NCBI GenBank assembly: GCA_030699385.1
Contig: JAUYMY010000060.1
Coordinates: 124,001-188,000, forward strand
Length of the DNA stretch: 64,000 nucleotides
Direction: 5' to 3'
Source: Methylobacter sp.
GTDB taxonomy: Bacteria > Pseudomonadota > Gammaproteobacteria > Methylococcales > Methylomonadaceae
Every line of letters starts with the position of its first letter. Position 1 is the first letter of the stretch. A program made the translations under genes and the position numbers. Positions 37,017-47,563 of this stretch are shown here, in pieces. Under the pieces are notes generated by a model, which made no database searches, was not told the origin of the DNA, and was given only the letters and a program-made list of their open reading frames with translations.

Positions 37017-37634
37017 ATGATTTGGAAAAATGTGCAGTTAGCTGTCGTTTTTATGTTCTTTTTGTTTGGAGCGGTGAATGCTTTTGCTGCGGATGAAGGC
37101 GGCGCTACGGCTAGACAGGTTGTTGAAAGGTTTCAGGCAGAGTTGATTGCCGTAATGAAGGACGGCAAAAAATTGGGTTATGCCGGGCGCTATGACAAGC
37201 TAAAAGAGCCGGTGTCTAACAGCCATGAATTGACAAAAATCGCGCGCATTGTTGTCGGTAAGGAATGGGAAAAATTATCCGAAGAGCAGCAACAAAAATT
37301 GGTCGATGTGTTCAGTGAGCTGAGTATCGCGTCCTATGCGCACAATTTTAAGGATTATTCCGGCGAATCCTTCATTTTCGATTCGGAAGAAGAAACCACA
37401 CGCGGCGGTTTTGTGGTGCATTCCCATTTAGTCATCCCTGATGACAAGCCGGTCAAATTCGATTACATGCTGAAAGAAAAAGGCAATAGCTGGCGTATTA
37501 TTAACATTATCGCCAATGGTGTCAGCGATTTGGCTTTGAAAAGATCGGAATACACCACTATTTTACAGCGCGAAGGCTTTGATGCCTTAATCAGCAAAAT
37601 TAGCGAAAAAATTAATAATTATTCAAAACAATAG
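37017..37634 (+). CDS. hpnM: HpnM (MlaC/Ttg2D family periplasmic lipid-binding protein)
   Basis: This 205-residue protein has a signal peptide ending NAFA and the MlaC-like fold signature: DKLKEPVSNSHELTKIARIV, the SYAHNFKDYSG helix, and KGNSWRIINIIANGVSDLAL. Members beside hopanoid genes are named HpnM and are thought to shuttle lipid through the periplasm. It is 12 bp upstream of an mlaA-like gene, so the two probably act together in lipid transport between membranes. Confidence 0.9.
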   Translation: MIWKNVQLAVVFMFFLFGAVNAFAADEGGATARQVVERFQAELIAVMKDGKKLGYAGRYDKLKEPVSNSHELTKIARIVVGKEWEKLSEEQQQKLVDVFSELSIASYAHNFKDYSGESFIFDSEEETTRGGFVVHSHLVIPDDKPVKFDYMLKEKGNSWRIINIIANGVSDLALKRSEYTTILQREGFDALISKISEKINNYSKQ

Positions 37635-37646
37635 GTTTTAAAACCA

Positions 37647-38552
37647 ATGAATAGACCCTACTGCGGCAATCGTAACGCTGGAATTCTTCTCCTGATGGGT
37701 ATTGTTACCACGCTGGGAGGTTGCGCGACAACCGGTAAAGCCCCTGATCAGGCTGTAACGAGCAAGGTTGATCCTTACGAGAGTTTTAATAGAAAAATGT
37801 TTGTTTTTAATGATGGCGTTGATGGCTATGTCGCGGCACCTATTGCAAATGCTTATAAATGGATTACGCCGCAGTTCATGCAAACAGGTGTATCCAATTT
37901 CTTTAATAACTTGAAAAATGTCAATGTGGTCATTAATGACGTTTTACAGGCTAAATTTGCACAGAGCGCTGAAGACACAGGGCGTTTGGCGATCAATTCA
38001 ACCGTCGGTTTGGGTGGATTGTTTGATGTTGCCAAGCATGTCGGGTTGGAGCAAAACATGGAAGATTTTGACCAGACGCTGGCAGTCTGGGGCGTGCCTC
38101 AAGGCCCTTATTTAGTCTTGCCGTTGTTGGGGCCATCAACAGGGCGCGGCGTTTCTGGGGGTATCTTGGATTCGGCGGCAAATCCTATTAATTACATCAG
38201 TACGCCGGTGCAGTTGTTGGCTATGATCAATGAACGGGCCAATGCGGAAGGGGCGTTAAAATTTATTGATGAAGCCGCGTTGGACCCTTATGTTTTTACC
38301 CGCGAATCTTTTTTGCAATGGCGCAATAATTTGGCAACTGACGGAAAGTCGGAAGCCACTTCGGATGTGGACGATTTCGATGATGCTTTGCTCAATACCG
38401 ATAATGGCGAAGCGTCTACGCCCGGTCTTAGTTCTGTAGGTGACACTAATCCTTATTCATTTAGCAGTGCCGCTCAATCGTTTGATAGTACGGCAAAATC
38501 GTTTGAGCAGGCGGGGCTTAAAGCGGAGCAATTAGCTAGAGAGCGTCGATGA
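37647..38552 (+). CDS. mlaA: MlaA/VacJ family outer-membrane lipoprotein
   Basis: This 301-residue protein has a lipobox (TLGGC), then the VacJ signature DPYESFNRKMFVFNDGVDGYV, GRLAINSTVGLGGLFD and WGVPQGPYLVLPLLGPS. MlaA extracts phospholipids from the outer leaflet of the outer membrane. The C-terminal 70 residues are Ser/Asp-rich and look disordered. It is coupled to hpnM, so here it may serve hopanoid or phospholipid balance. The other mla genes (mlaFEDB) are not in the window. Confidence 0.93.
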   Translation: MNRPYCGNRNAGILLLMGIVTTLGGCATTGKAPDQAVTSKVDPYESFNRKMFVFNDGVDGYVAAPIANAYKWITPQFMQTGVSNFFNNLKNVNVVINDVLQAKFAQSAEDTGRLAINSTVGLGGLFDVAKHVGLEQNMEDFDQTLAVWGVPQGPYLVLPLLGPSTGRGVSGGILDSAANPINYISTPVQLLAMINERANAEGALKFIDEAALDPYVFTRESFLQWRNNLATDGKSEATSDVDDFDDALLNTDNGEASTPGLSSVGDTNPYSFSSAAQSFDSTAKSFEQAGLKAEQLARERR

Positions 38553-38603
38553 AAAAAAACCAAAGGCGAGGTGTGAGATACGATTTTTTGCCCTTCGCCT
38601 TTG
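38552..38603 (-). terminator. Likely terminator for apt
   Basis: The arms CAAAGGCGA/TCGCCTTTG (38561-38569 and 38595-38603) are followed on the minus strand by eight T. The loop of about 25 nt is long, which lowers confidence. Confidence 0.5.
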
Positions 38604-38610
38604 CTCGTGC

Positions 38611-39126
38611 TTAATAATGCAATAGTGAATGGATTTCGTAATTGCCCAATTTTTCTCGTCCTTGCAGAAAATCCAGCTCCACCACAAAGGCGCAGGCCTC
38701 GACTTTAGCGCCCAGTTGTTCAACCAACTCACAGCTGGCTTTTGCGGTTCCGCCGGTAGCTAGCAAATCATCAATCAATAAAACCCTATCATTGGCATCA
38801 AACGCATCAATATGCGCTTCGAGTGTGGCCGAGCCGTATTCAAGATCGTAGGATACGCTTTGCACATCGTAAGGCAGTTTGCCCGGTTTTCTCAAGGGGA
38901 CAAAAGGCAGGCCCAATTCCCAGGCGACTAATGAGCCGAAAATAAAACCGCGCGCTTCCATGCCGGCTACAACGGTGATATTTCTGCCTAGAAAAGGCTG
39001 CAGTAATTGATGTACGGCAAGCCTTAGCATCGCCGGGTCTTTGACCAGTGGCGTGATGTCCTTAAAAATAATGCCGGGCTTAGGAAAGTCGGGGATGTCG
39101 CGGATTTTATCTTTTAATCTATTCAT
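38611..39126 (-). CDS. apt: Adenine phosphoribosyltransferase
   Basis: This 171-residue enzyme salvages adenine to AMP using PRPP. The PRPP-binding motif VLLIDDLLATGGTA and the blocks FPKPGIIFKDITPL and GMEARGFIFGS are typical. The length is normal. It may also recycle the adenine released by HpnG, but that link is inference. It is divergent from the small Cys/His gene, with 18 bp between their starts. Confidence 0.96.
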   Translation of the reverse strand: MNRLKDKIRDIPDFPKPGIIFKDITPLVKDPAMLRLAVHQLLQPFLGRNITVVAGMEARGFIFGSLVAWELGLPFVPLRKPGKLPYDVQSVSYDLEYGSATLEAHIDAFDANDRVLLIDDLLATGGTAKASCELVEQLGAKVEACAFVVELDFLQGREKLGNYEIHSLLHY

Positions 39127-39144
39127 AGTGGCCTGGAGGAAATC

Positions 39145-39330
39145 ATGGGTGAGGTGGTTCAGTTTAAACGTCCTAAGTTATCGGAACGGCATAAAGGTAA
39201 TACCTTATGCCGCAGCGGTTTTCATAAATGGGAGGTTTTAAAGGAAAAACAATTTGATGTAAAGCAGGGGAAACTGGTCACCGTTTATCGGTGTAAACGC
39301 TGTTTGATAACCAAGGTGAAAGCGCTTTAG
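39145..39330 (+). CDS. Small zinc-ribbon-like protein
   Basis: This 61-residue basic protein has LCRSGFHKW followed by YRCKRC, a Cys/His spacing that could bind one zinc ion. A good ribosome binding site (GGAGG, 39135-39139) precedes the ATG, which supports a real gene. The N-terminus EVVQFKRPKL is like that of small uncharacterised proteins in Gammaproteobacteria. Its function is unknown; nucleic acid binding is plausible. Its stop codon lies inside a strong hairpin. Confidence 0.75.
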   Translation: MGEVVQFKRPKLSERHKGNTLCRSGFHKWEVLKEKQFDVKQGKLVTVYRCKRCLITKVKAL

Positions 39331-39353
39331 CGGCGTTAATCCGCTAAAGCGCT
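39321..39353. terminator. Perfect hairpin between the small Cys/His gene and gltD
   Basis: The arms AGCGCTTTAGCGG/CCGCTAAAGCGCT (13 bp) enclose a 7-nt loop. No T-tract follows on either strand, so it may act as a weak bidirectional terminator or an RNA-stabilising hairpin for these convergent genes. Confidence 0.5.
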
Positions 39354-39359
39354 ACCAGA

Positions 39360-40802
39360 TTATCTTGGCAATTCGGATGAACCCATCAGGAATTCATCGA
39401 CGGCTCTCGCGGCTTGGCGGCCTTCGCGTATCGCCCAGACCACCAGCGATTGTCCGCGTCGCCCGTCGCCGGCAGCAAATACTTTATCGACTGAGGTCTG
39501 ATATTGTCTGTCGTTGGCTTTGATGTTGTTACGCTCAAGTTCGACGCCCAGCTCTTTTAGCAAGCCTTCGTGTACTGGATGGACAAAGCCCATGGCCAAA
39601 AACACGATGTCAGCATCCAAGCTAAAGGCGCTGCCGGCTTTTTCGCTCATTTTCCATTGCCCGCCTTCCTGCTTCCACTCGACTTCGACCGCATTCAGCT
39701 GAGTTATCTTGCCGTCTTTGCCGCTAACGCTTTGGGTGTTGACGCTAAAATAACGTTTTTTGATGCCTTCGTTATGTGACGAGGTAGTGCGTAACTTGTT
39801 CGGCCACAGCGGCCAGGTCATTAGTTTGTTTTCTTTTACAGGCGGTTCCGGCAAGATTTCCAGTTGCACTACAGACGCTGCACCTTGGCGAATCGAGGTG
39901 CCGATACAGTCGGAACCGGTGTCGCCGCCGCCAATTACTACGACATGCTTGTCGGTTGCGCTTATCGCTTCACCGTCGGCTATCGTGTCGCCTGCGTTGC
40001 GTTTGTTCTGCTGGCGCAAAAAGTCCATCGCATAATAAACGCCTTGCAGTTCATTACGCCCCGGAACTTCCAAATCGCGCGCTTTTTCCGAGCCGACCGC
40101 TAACACGACCGCATCGAATTCGGCGAGTATTTTTTGTGCCGGAATGTCGCTGCCGATGTGGCTGTCAGGTCTGAAGCTGACGCCTTCCGCCTGCATTTGT
40201 GCAATGCGCCGGTCGATGTGCGATTTTTCCATTTTAAAATCGGGGATGCCGTAACGCAACAAGCCGCCGATACGGTCATTCTTTTCATAGACCACGACTT
40301 CATGGCCGGCGCGAGCGAGCTGCTGGGCGCAGGCTAAGCCTGACGGGCCTGAGCCGATGACGGCGACGCGTTTGCCGCTACGTTTTTCCGGGATTTGCGG
40401 TTTAACCCAGCCCATTTCCCAGCCTTTATCGATAATGGCGCATTCTATCGATTTAATGGTGACCGGTTGCTCTTGCAGATTCAGCGTACAAGCCGCTTCG
40501 CAAGGTGCAGGGCAGATGCGTCCGGTAAATTCGGGGAAATTGTTGGTGCTGTGCAGTATATCCAGCGCCTGTTGCCAATCGCCACGATAAACCCCGTCAT
40601 TCCAATCCGGGATAATATTGTTGACCGGACAGCCGTTATGGCAAAAAGGGATGCCGCAATCCATGCAGCGTGAGCCTTGTTCGGCTACTTCGGCATCGCT
40701 GGGCGATAACGTAAATTCGCGATAATGCTGGATACGATCACCCGGCGCGGCAGTATGCCGCTCGGTGCGTTCTAGTTCCATAAACCCGGTTGGTTTACCC
40801 AT
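39360..40802 (-). CDS. gltD: Glutamate synthase small subunit
   Basis: This 480-residue protein carries the N-terminal Cys clusters ([23 protein letters not shown]) for 4Fe-4S centres, the FAD site [20 protein letters not shown] and the NADPH site [13 protein letters not shown]. It passes electrons from NADPH to the large subunit. It lies 83 bp after gltB on the same strand. Together they make glutamate from glutamine and 2-oxoglutarate. Confidence 0.97.
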   Translation of the reverse strand: MGKPTGFMELERTERHTAAPGDRIQHYREFTLSPSDAEVAEQGSRCMDCGIPFCHNGCPVNNIIPDWNDGVYRGDWQQALDILHSTNNFPEFTGRICPAPCEAACTLNLQEQPVTIKSIECAIIDKGWEMGWVKPQIPEKRSGKRVAVIGSGPSGLACAQQLARAGHEVVVYEKNDRIGGLLRYGIPDFKMEKSHIDRRIAQMQAEGVSFRPDSHIGSDIPAQKILAEFDAVVLAVGSEKARDLEVPGRNELQGVYYAMDFLRQQNKRNAGDTIADGEAISATDKHVVVIGGGDTGSDCIGTSIRQGAASVVQLEILPEPPVKENKLMTWPLWPNKLRTTSSHNEGIKKRYFSVNTQSVSGKDGKITQLNAVEVEWKQEGGQWKMSEKAGSAFSLDADIVFLAMGFVHPVHEGLLKELGVELERNNIKANDRQYQTSVDKVFAAGDGRRGQSLVVWAIREGRQAARAVDEFLMGSSELPR

Positions 40803-40885
40803 TTTTAATACCTTCTACTTAAATAGTGTCGCAATGACTTTATGCGGTCGCGGAAGCTTCGCCTACAGGACGTAGGCGAGGAGCG

Positions 40886-43800
40886 TTAGCAGGACACGGA
40901 AGCTTGTTCTGCCTGGATTTGTTTGAGCGCTTCACGGTAGTCGATCGGCATGACTTTAACAAAGCGCGGCAAGAAATCCTGCCAGTTATCCAAAATATGC
41001 TGCGCTCTGGCGCTATTGGTATAGTGCTTATGTTTTTCAATCAAATGCTTCAAGCGTTGTGCATCGTAACGGTTCATATCGGACATGATGTGAACGCGGC
41101 CATGAGTTTCCAAATCGCCGCCCTGATGAGCGATGAGTTCCAGCGTATCGTCTTCTTCTGGAATCGGTTCGAGATCAACCATGGCCATATTGCAACGTTT
41201 TTCAAAGTCGCCTGCTTCATCCAGCACATAAGCCACACCGCCCGACATGCCGGCAGCAAAATTGCGGCCGGTTTGTCCGAGCACTACGACAACGCCGCCG
41301 GTCATGTATTCGCAGCCGTGGTCGCCTACGCCTTCAACGACGGCAAGCGCGCCCGAGTTGCGTACCGCAAAACGTTCGCCGGCGACGCCGCTGAAATAGC
41401 ATTCGCCGCTGATCGCGCCGTACAGCACGGTGTTGCCGACGATAATATTTTCCGCCGGTGTAATCGGGCAGTCTTTCGGCTGATAAATAGCGATACGTCC
41501 GCCGCTCATGCCTTTGCCTACATAATCGTTGCCATCGCCTTCCAGTTCAATGCTGATGCCTTGCGCCAAAAACGCGCCGAAACTTTGACCGGCCGTGCCT
41601 TTGACTTTGATCGCAATGGTGTCTTCCGGCAAACCTTTATGGCCGTAGCGCTTGGCGACTTCGCCGGACAGCATCGCGCCAAAGGTGCGGTTGATATTGC
41701 GGATCGGCGTGTTAATCACTACCGCTTGACCGTTTTGCAACGCAGGCTGGGCTTGGGCAATCAATTCATGATCGAGTGCATTCTCTAAGCCGTGATCTTG
41801 TGCTTCGTGGTGATAAAGAATGGTGCCGTCGGCAACTTCGGGTTTATGGAATACGCGGCTAAAATCCAAGCCTTCGGTTTTCCAATGGTTCAGCGAGCGC
41901 TGCATGTCCAGTAAGTCCGAGCGTCCTATCATTTCGTTAAGATTGCGGAAACCCAGTTTTGCCATCCACTGCCGCACATCTTCCGCGACCATGAAGAAAT
42001 AATTGACTACATGCTCAGGCTGTCCGGTAAAGCGTTTGCGCAATTCAGGATCTTGCGTCGCTACGCCAACCGGGCAGGTGTTTAGATGGCATTTGCGCAT
42101 CATTAAACAACCGGTCACGATTAACGGTGCGGTGGCAAAGCCGAATTCATCCGCGCCTAATAATGCGCCGATGATTACGTCGCGACCGGTACGCAGGCCA
42201 CCGTCGACTTGCACAGCAATGCGTCCGCGCAATTTGTTCAGCACCAGCGTTTGATGGGTCTCGGCAAGGCCGATTTCCCACGGTAAGCCGGCGTGTTTAA
42301 TCGATGTGCTCGGACTAGCGCCGGTGCCGCCGTCAAAGCCGGAAATGGTGACGTGATCGGCATGAGCTTTAGAAACGCCTGCAGCAACCGTGCCTACGCC
42401 GACTTCAGAAACCAGCTTGACGCTGATGCGCGCTTCGGGGTTGACGTTTTTCAAGTCATGGATTAACTGCGCCAAATCTTCAATCGAGTAAATGTCATGG
42501 TGCGGTGGCGGCGAAATCAAGCCTACACCGCGCGTCGAATGGCGCACTCGGGCGATAACCGCATCGACTTTATGGCCGGGCAGCTGTCCGCCTTCGCCGG
42601 GTTTTGCGCCCTGACTGACTTTGATTTGAATGTCGTCGGCATTGACCAGGTATTCGGTGGTCACGCCAAAACGGCCGGAGGCAACTTGTTTGATTGCCGA
42701 GCGCATTGAGTCGCCGTTGGGCAGCGGTTTGAAACGTTCGGGCAATTCGCCGCCTTCGCCGGTATTCGATTTGCCGCCGATGCGGTTCATCGCGATAGCC
42801 AGCGTGGTGTGCGCTTCGTAAGAGATTGAACCGAACGACATCGCGCCGGTAGCAAAGCGTTTAACGATGTCGGCTGCCGGTTCGACTTCATCCAGTGGCA
42901 CCGGTGTTAAGCCTTCTTTGAATGACATTAAGCCGCGCAATGTCAGCAAAGACTCGCCTTGCTCGTCAATCAGGCGGGCAAATTCGGCATATTTTTCGTA
43001 GCTGTTGCTGCGCGTCGCATGTTGCAAGGTGCTGATAGTGGCAGGCGTCCAGGTGTGCGCTTCGCCGCGTACCCGGTAGGCATATTCGCCACCAACATCC
43101 AGCGCGTCACGGTATAACGGTGCATTGCCGAAAGCAATGCGGTGACGGCGTGTGGTTTCTTCGCTGATTTCGGCTAAGCCGACGCCTTCGACGGTGCTGG
43201 TAGTGCCGGTGAAATAACGGTCTAAAAACGGTTCCGCTAAACCGATGGCGTTAAATATTTGTGCGCCGCAATAGGATTGATAAGTCGAAATGCCCATTTT
43301 GGACATAACTTTAAGCAGGCCTTTGGAAATTGCCTTGATATAACGTTTATGTGCTTCGTATTCGCTAAGGTCGGCGATATTTTGCGCTATTGCGGAGATG
43401 GTATCGAAGGCCAGATACGGGTTAACCGCTTCCGCACCGTAAGCTGCCAGCAGTGCAAAATGATGTACTTCGCGCGCTTCGCCGGTTTCAACGACTAAGC
43501 CGACTTTGGTGCGTAGACCTTCGCGGGTCAAATAGTGATGCACCGCAGATGTTGCCAATAAAGCAGGGATGGCGATATGGGCAATATCCAGGTCGCGATC
43601 GGACAGCGCCAGAATATTGTTGCCGTCTTCAACCGCTTGTTTAGCCGCAAGGCATAATTTATCCAGCGCCGCTTCCATGCCGCTCGCGCCTAAATCAGAC
43701 GGGTAGCACAATGTCAGAGTTTTGGTTTTGAATGCGCCTCCGGTGCGGGTTTCGATGCGACGAATTTTTTCCAAATCCTGATTGGTCAAAATAGGTTGCT

Positions 43801-45511
43801 CGACTTCCAGGCGCTTATGGGTGCCGCCTTCGTCCAGGCCTAATAAATTAGGGCGTGGGCCGATCAGCGAAACCAGCGACATAACCAATTCTTCGCGAAT
43901 CGGGTCGATAGCCGGATTGGTGACTTGGGCAAAACCTTGTTTGAAATAGTCGTAGAGCATACGCGAACGCCGCGATAACACCGCCAGTGCGGCATCGATA
44001 CCCATTGAGCTGATCGGTTCTTGGCCGGTTTGCGCAATCGGTTTTAAGATGAACTCAAGGTCTTCGCGGGTATAACCAAACGCTTGCTGTCTATCGAGCA
44101 GTGTGTTCGCATCCGGCGCCATCGCTGAAATTTCGGTGGGCAGTTCGGCTAACAGGATTTGCGTTTTAGCCAGCCATTCGGCATAAGGATAGCGCGCCGA
44201 CAAATTAGCTTTTAATTCTGCGTCATCAATGATACGGCCTTGCTCGGTGTCAATCAGCAGCATTTTACCGGGCTGCAAACGCCATTTTTTGATGATTTTG
44301 TGTTGTGGAACTTCCAATACGCCCATTTCTGACGCCATGATCACGAAGTCGTCATCGGTGACCAGATAACGCGCAGGGCGCAGGCCGTTACGATCCAAGG
44401 TCGCGCCGATTTGACGGCCATCGGTAAAGGCCATTGCAGCCGGGCCGTCCCACGGTTCCATCAGTGCGGCGTTGTATTCGTAAAACGCGCGCAGTTTTTC
44501 GTCCATTAAGACGTTGCCTGCCCAGGCTTCGGGGATCAGCAGCATCATCGCGTGGGCCATTGAATAACCGCCGGCGACCAATAATTCCAGCGCATTGTCG
44601 AAACAGGCCGAATCCGATTGTTCTTCGTTAATTAACGGCCACAATTTGTGCATGTCGTCGCCCAATACCTTGGACGCGATAGAATGGCGACGTGCCGCCA
44701 TGCCATTCACATTGCCGCGCAAGGTATTGATTTCGCCGTTATGGGCGATTAAACGGAACGGATGAGCCAAATCCCAAGTTGGGAAGGTGTTGGTGGAAAA
44801 ACGTTGATGTACCAGCGCCAAAGCACTTTCCACGCGTTCATCACTTAAATCGGCGTAAAACGCGCCGACCTGATCGGCCAGCAACATGCCTTTGTAAACG
44901 ATAGTGCGTGACGATAAAGAGGGAATATAAAAAGCGTGGCCTTGATCGAGATTTAAATCGCGGACGGCATTTTCAACTTGTTTACGGACAACGAATAATT
45001 TGCGTTCGAAAGCGTCTTGATTGGAACAAGCCTCGCCACGAGCAATAAAAATCTGCCGAATAAGCGGTTCAACCAGCTTGACGGTCTCGCCCAGCGTATG
45101 ATTGTCGACAGGGACATCGCGCCAGCCTAACAAAACCAATTTTTCTTGGGCAATGAAGTCGGTTAGCAATTTCTCGCACGTCGCTCGATTGGCGGCATCG
45201 CGCGGCAAAAATACCATGCCTGCTGCATAATCGCCTGCTTTTGGCAGGGTGATGCTGAGTTTGTTGCACTCTGCGCGCAAAAACGTATCGGGTATTTGAA
45301 GTAAAATACCTGCGCCATCGCCGGCATGAATATCGGCACCGACAGCGCCGCGGTGGGTCAGGTTTTTAAGTAATTCTAAGCCCTGACGTACGATTTCATG
45401 GCTTTTGTGACCTTTGATATGGACGATAAAACCCACGCCGCAAGCATCGTGTTCGTTGCGCGGATCATATAAACCTTGTCTGGTCGGTAGCGTACTTTGA
45501 CTCATTGTCAC
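40886..45511 (-). CDS. gltB: Glutamate synthase large subunit
   Basis: This 1541-residue protein is a class II glutamine amidotransferase. Its catalytic Cys lies in EHDACGVGF at residue 24, which implies removal of a 23-residue propeptide. The FMN and synthase domains follow, with the [15 protein letters not shown] block and the 3Fe-4S site [15 protein letters not shown]. The C-terminal domain has the GXXGG-type beta-helix ([21 protein letters not shown]). The length is normal for GltB. A sigma-70-like promoter lies about 110 bases upstream. Confidence 0.97.
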   Translation of the reverse strand: MTMSQSTLPTRQGLYDPRNEHDACGVGFIVHIKGHKSHEIVRQGLELLKNLTHRGAVGADIHAGDGAGILLQIPDTFLRAECNKLSITLPKAGDYAAGMVFLPRDAANRATCEKLLTDFIAQEKLVLLGWRDVPVDNHTLGETVKLVEPLIRQIFIARGEACSNQDAFERKLFVVRKQVENAVRDLNLDQGHAFYIPSLSSRTIVYKGMLLADQVGAFYADLSDERVESALALVHQRFSTNTFPTWDLAHPFRLIAHNGEINTLRGNVNGMAARRHSIASKVLGDDMHKLWPLINEEQSDSACFDNALELLVAGGYSMAHAMMLLIPEAWAGNVLMDEKLRAFYEYNAALMEPWDGPAAMAFTDGRQIGATLDRNGLRPARYLVTDDDFVIMASEMGVLEVPQHKIIKKWRLQPGKMLLIDTEQGRIIDDAELKANLSARYPYAEWLAKTQILLAELPTEISAMAPDANTLLDRQQAFGYTREDLEFILKPIAQTGQEPISSMGIDAALAVLSRRSRMLYDYFKQGFAQVTNPAIDPIREELVMSLVSLIGPRPNLLGLDEGGTHKRLEVEQPILTNQDLEKIRRIETRTGGAFKTKTLTLCYPSDLGASGMEAALDKLCLAAKQAVEDGNNILALSDRDLDIAHIAIPALLATSAVHHYLTREGLRTKVGLVVETGEAREVHHFALLAAYGAEAVNPYLAFDTISAIAQNIADLSEYEAHKRYIKAISKGLLKVMSKMGISTYQSYCGAQIFNAIGLAEPFLDRYFTGTTSTVEGVGLAEISEETTRRHRIAFGNAPLYRDALDVGGEYAYRVRGEAHTWTPATISTLQHATRSNSYEKYAEFARLIDEQGESLLTLRGLMSFKEGLTPVPLDEVEPAADIVKRFATGAMSFGSISYEAHTTLAIAMNRIGGKSNTGEGGELPERFKPLPNGDSMRSAIKQVASGRFGVTTEYLVNADDIQIKVSQGAKPGEGGQLPGHKVDAVIARVRHSTRGVGLISPPPHHDIYSIEDLAQLIHDLKNVNPEARISVKLVSEVGVGTVAAGVSKAHADHVTISGFDGGTGASPSTSIKHAGLPWEIGLAETHQTLVLNKLRGRIAVQVDGGLRTGRDVIIGALLGADEFGFATAPLIVTGCLMMRKCHLNTCPVGVATQDPELRKRFTGQPEHVVNYFFMVAEDVRQWMAKLGFRNLNEMIGRSDLLDMQRSLNHWKTEGLDFSRVFHKPEVADGTILYHHEAQDHGLENALDHELIAQAQPALQNGQAVVINTPIRNINRTFGAMLSGEVAKRYGHKGLPEDTIAIKVKGTAGQSFGAFLAQGISIELEGDGNDYVGKGMSGGRIAIYQPKDCPITPAENIIVGNTVLYGAISGECYFSGVAGERFAVRNSGALAVVEGVGDHGCEYMTGGVVVVLGQTGRNFAAGMSGGVAYVLDEAGDFEKRCNMAMVDLEPIPEEDDTLELIAHQGGDLETHGRVHIMSDMNRYDAQRLKHLIEKHKHYTNSARAQHILDNWQDFLPRFVKVMPIDYREALKQIQAEQASVSC

Positions 45512-45617
45512 CTCTAAGAAATATTACAAAAGGGCTACTTTTGCTGGCTGTCATAACCCTCGTTCCGTATTTGTTCTGATGCATACATCAGAGGCCGCGA
45601 TACGGCAAAACCACACA

Positions 45618-45646
45618 ATTATACGGATTGCGGCTGATTTTGTCAC
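45618..45646 (-). promoter_or_regulatory. Putative sigma-70 promoter of gltBD
   Basis: On the minus strand GTGACA (45641-45646) and TATAAT (45618-45623) are spaced by exactly 17 bp. The transcript would have a leader of about 100 nt, which includes the dyad CTGATG/CATCAG near 45577-45592. Confidence 0.65.
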
Positions 45647-45801
45647 GCGGTCTTTGTTGTTTTTCACAGCAATGAGTGTCATATTGCTTGTTGTTAGTGC
45701 TCTTTTTTGCGGGGATTGTTAGCGGTATTTTGCTTAATCTTTAGTTAGGTGTGGTATCTTTTTACGTGGTTTTATATAGTCGTTATGTAACATGGTTAAT
45801 T

Positions 45802-47019
45802 ATGAAAGAAGATTTTGATGTGGTGGTTGTCGGTGGCGGTATGGTGGGTGCGGCTGTTGCGTGCGGTCTTGGCGGAAGTTTGTTAAAGGTGGCGGTGGTG
45901 GAAGCTGCTTTGCCTGATGCGTTTACTCCCGAGCAGCCGCATGATTTAAGGGTTTCGGCGCTCAGTATCGCGTCAAAAAACATCCTTGAAACTGTAGGTG
46001 CTTGGGAGGGCGTAACTAAGCGCCGGCTGTGTCCGTTTCGCCGGATGCGCGTGTGGGAAACGGCGGGCGATACCGAATTTTGCAGTGATGATATTGATTA
46101 TCCTGAATTGGGTTATATCGTTGAAAACAGAGTGACGCAATTGGCCTTGTTGGAACGTTTGCAGGCGTTTGATAATGTCGAGCTGATGTGTCCGGCGAGT
46201 ATTAATAAAATCAACTATATGGCTGAAAAATCGTCTGAACTGACCTTGGATGATGGTCGTATTTTATCGGCAAAATTATTGGTTGCCGCAGATGGCGGTC
46301 AATCCAGAGTTAGGCAGGTGGTTGGCTTGGGTGTCACGAGTTGGGATTACAATCAACATGCGCTGGTGATTTATATCGAAACGGCTTACGGGCAACAAGA
46401 CATAACTTGGCAGCGCTTTGTGCCGAGCGGGCCGCAGGCGTTTTTGCCGTTAACGGGGCATTATGCTTCGATAGTTTGGTATAACTCGCCAGATGAGGTG
46501 TGTCGTTTAAAAGCGTTGTCTAATAATGACTTGATGAGCGAATTAACCGCCACTTTTCCTGATTGTCTGGGTAAGGTTAACGCCATTTTGGGTACGGCGA
46601 GTTTTCCGCTGAAACGCCAGCATGCGCAAAGTTATGTCAAGCCGGGCGTGGTTTTGGTTGGCGATGCGGCGCACATGATTAATCCCTTGGCGGGACAGGG
46701 CGTTAATATTGGTTTACTGGATGCAGCGGCATTGGCCGAGGTGTTGATTGAGGCAAGTGGACAAGGTCTTGATCTGGGTGATTTGGCGGTTTTGAAACGT
46801 TATGAAAAAATGCGCCGCAATGAAAATCTGAAAATGATGACGGTAATGGATGTTTTCTATCGGGTATTTAGCAATCAGCTGTTGCCGGTTAAAATTTTGC
46901 GCAATTTAGGATTGGGTTTGGCTGAGCGAATTTTGCCTGCAAAAAACAAAGTGATGCGCAGTGCAATGGGTTTGGAAGGTAATTTACCTAAGCTTGCGAG
47001 AGGGAAGTCAATTGTTTGA
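45802..47019 (+). CDS. UbiH/UbiI-type FAD-dependent ubiquinone-biosynthesis hydroxylase
   Basis: This 405-residue flavoprotein, starting at ATG 45802, has the Rossmann FAD motif VVGGGMVGAAVACGL, the DG motif LLVAADGGQSRVR and the GDAAHMINPLAGQGVNIGLLD signature of the ubiquinone hydroxylase family. These enzymes hydroxylate the ring of ubiquinone precursors with O2 and NADPH. UbiH, UbiI and UbiF are hard to tell apart by eye, so no symbol is given. It is a single gene ending before a large palindrome. Confidence 0.88.
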   Translation: MKEDFDVVVVGGGMVGAAVACGLGGSLLKVAVVEAALPDAFTPEQPHDLRVSALSIASKNILETVGAWEGVTKRRLCPFRRMRVWETAGDTEFCSDDIDYPELGYIVENRVTQLALLERLQAFDNVELMCPASINKINYMAEKSSELTLDDGRILSAKLLVAADGGQSRVRQVVGLGVTSWDYNQHALVIYIETAYGQQDITWQRFVPSGPQAFLPLTGHYASIVWYNSPDEVCRLKALSNNDLMSELTATFPDCLGKVNAILGTASFPLKRQHAQSYVKPGVVLVGDAAHMINPLAGQGVNIGLLDAAALAEVLIEASGQGLDLGDLAVLKRYEKMRRNENLKMMTVMDVFYRVFSNQLLPVKILRNLGLGLAERILPAKNKVMRSAMGLEGNLPKLARGKSIV

Positions 47020-47084
47020 ACGGGATAAGAAGCTTAGCAATAACATTGAGTTGTTGTCTAAAGCTTTAAGCGGGAGGGCAAATG

Positions 47085-47124
47085 CAACTTGACCCAAAAA
47101 AATTAATTTTTTTGGGTCAAGTTG
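47085..47124. terminator. Perfect 40-bp palindrome, bidirectional terminator
   Basis: The arm CAACTTGACCCAAAAAAATT (47085-47104) is followed at once by its exact complement (47105-47124). As RNA this gives a GC-containing stem with A/U tracts, in either direction. It lies between the convergent hydroxylase and cold-shock genes. Confidence 0.85.
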
Positions 47125-47133
47125 TTGAGTTTG

Positions 47134-47343
47134 TTACGCTGGGGTTACATTCTCGGCTTGCGGACCTTTTTGCCCTTGAGTAACTTCCATAGTCACTTTT
47201 TGGCCTTCCCTTAAGGTCTTGCGACCGGCGCCGTTAATTGCACTATGGTGAACAAAAACATCTTTGCCACCTTCCTGTTCAATAAATCCAAAACCTTTTT
47301 CATCATTGAACCACTTAACGGTACCTACAACTTGATCTGACAT
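47134..47343 (-). CDS. Cold-shock domain protein (CspA family)
   Basis: This 69-residue single cold-shock domain has RNP1 KGFGFI and RNP2 VFVHH. The start [15 protein letters not shown] and the end GPQAENVTP are typical. Such proteins bind single-stranded RNA/DNA and melt mRNA structure. The 220-bp upstream gap may hold a long leader, as in cold-shock genes, but no cold box was identified. Confidence 0.95.
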   Translation of the reverse strand: MSDQVVGTVKWFNDEKGFGFIEQEGGKDVFVHHSAINGAGRKTLREGQKVTMEVTQGQKGPQAENVTPA

Positions 47344-47563
47344 ATCACACTCTTATCTTAAAAAAATCGCCAATTTTGTTTGGCTTTACAAATCCCAGCC
47401 TTAGAATAAAGCCGGCTCAAACTCTAACTGCGGCAGATAATAGCACTAAAGATGCAAACAGGGCAAAATATTTTAACTAGGCTCGAAGATAATTCCGTAT
47501 TGCAGTAAGAAGTCTTTAAACACTAAGGGTTTATAGAAAAACAGCATGAAGTCATTACAATTA

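Noticed and set aside
40904-41788. 294-codon open frame on the plus strand opposite gltB
   Set aside because: It is the antisense shadow of a strongly conserved gltB region. It has no known motif and no ribosome binding site.
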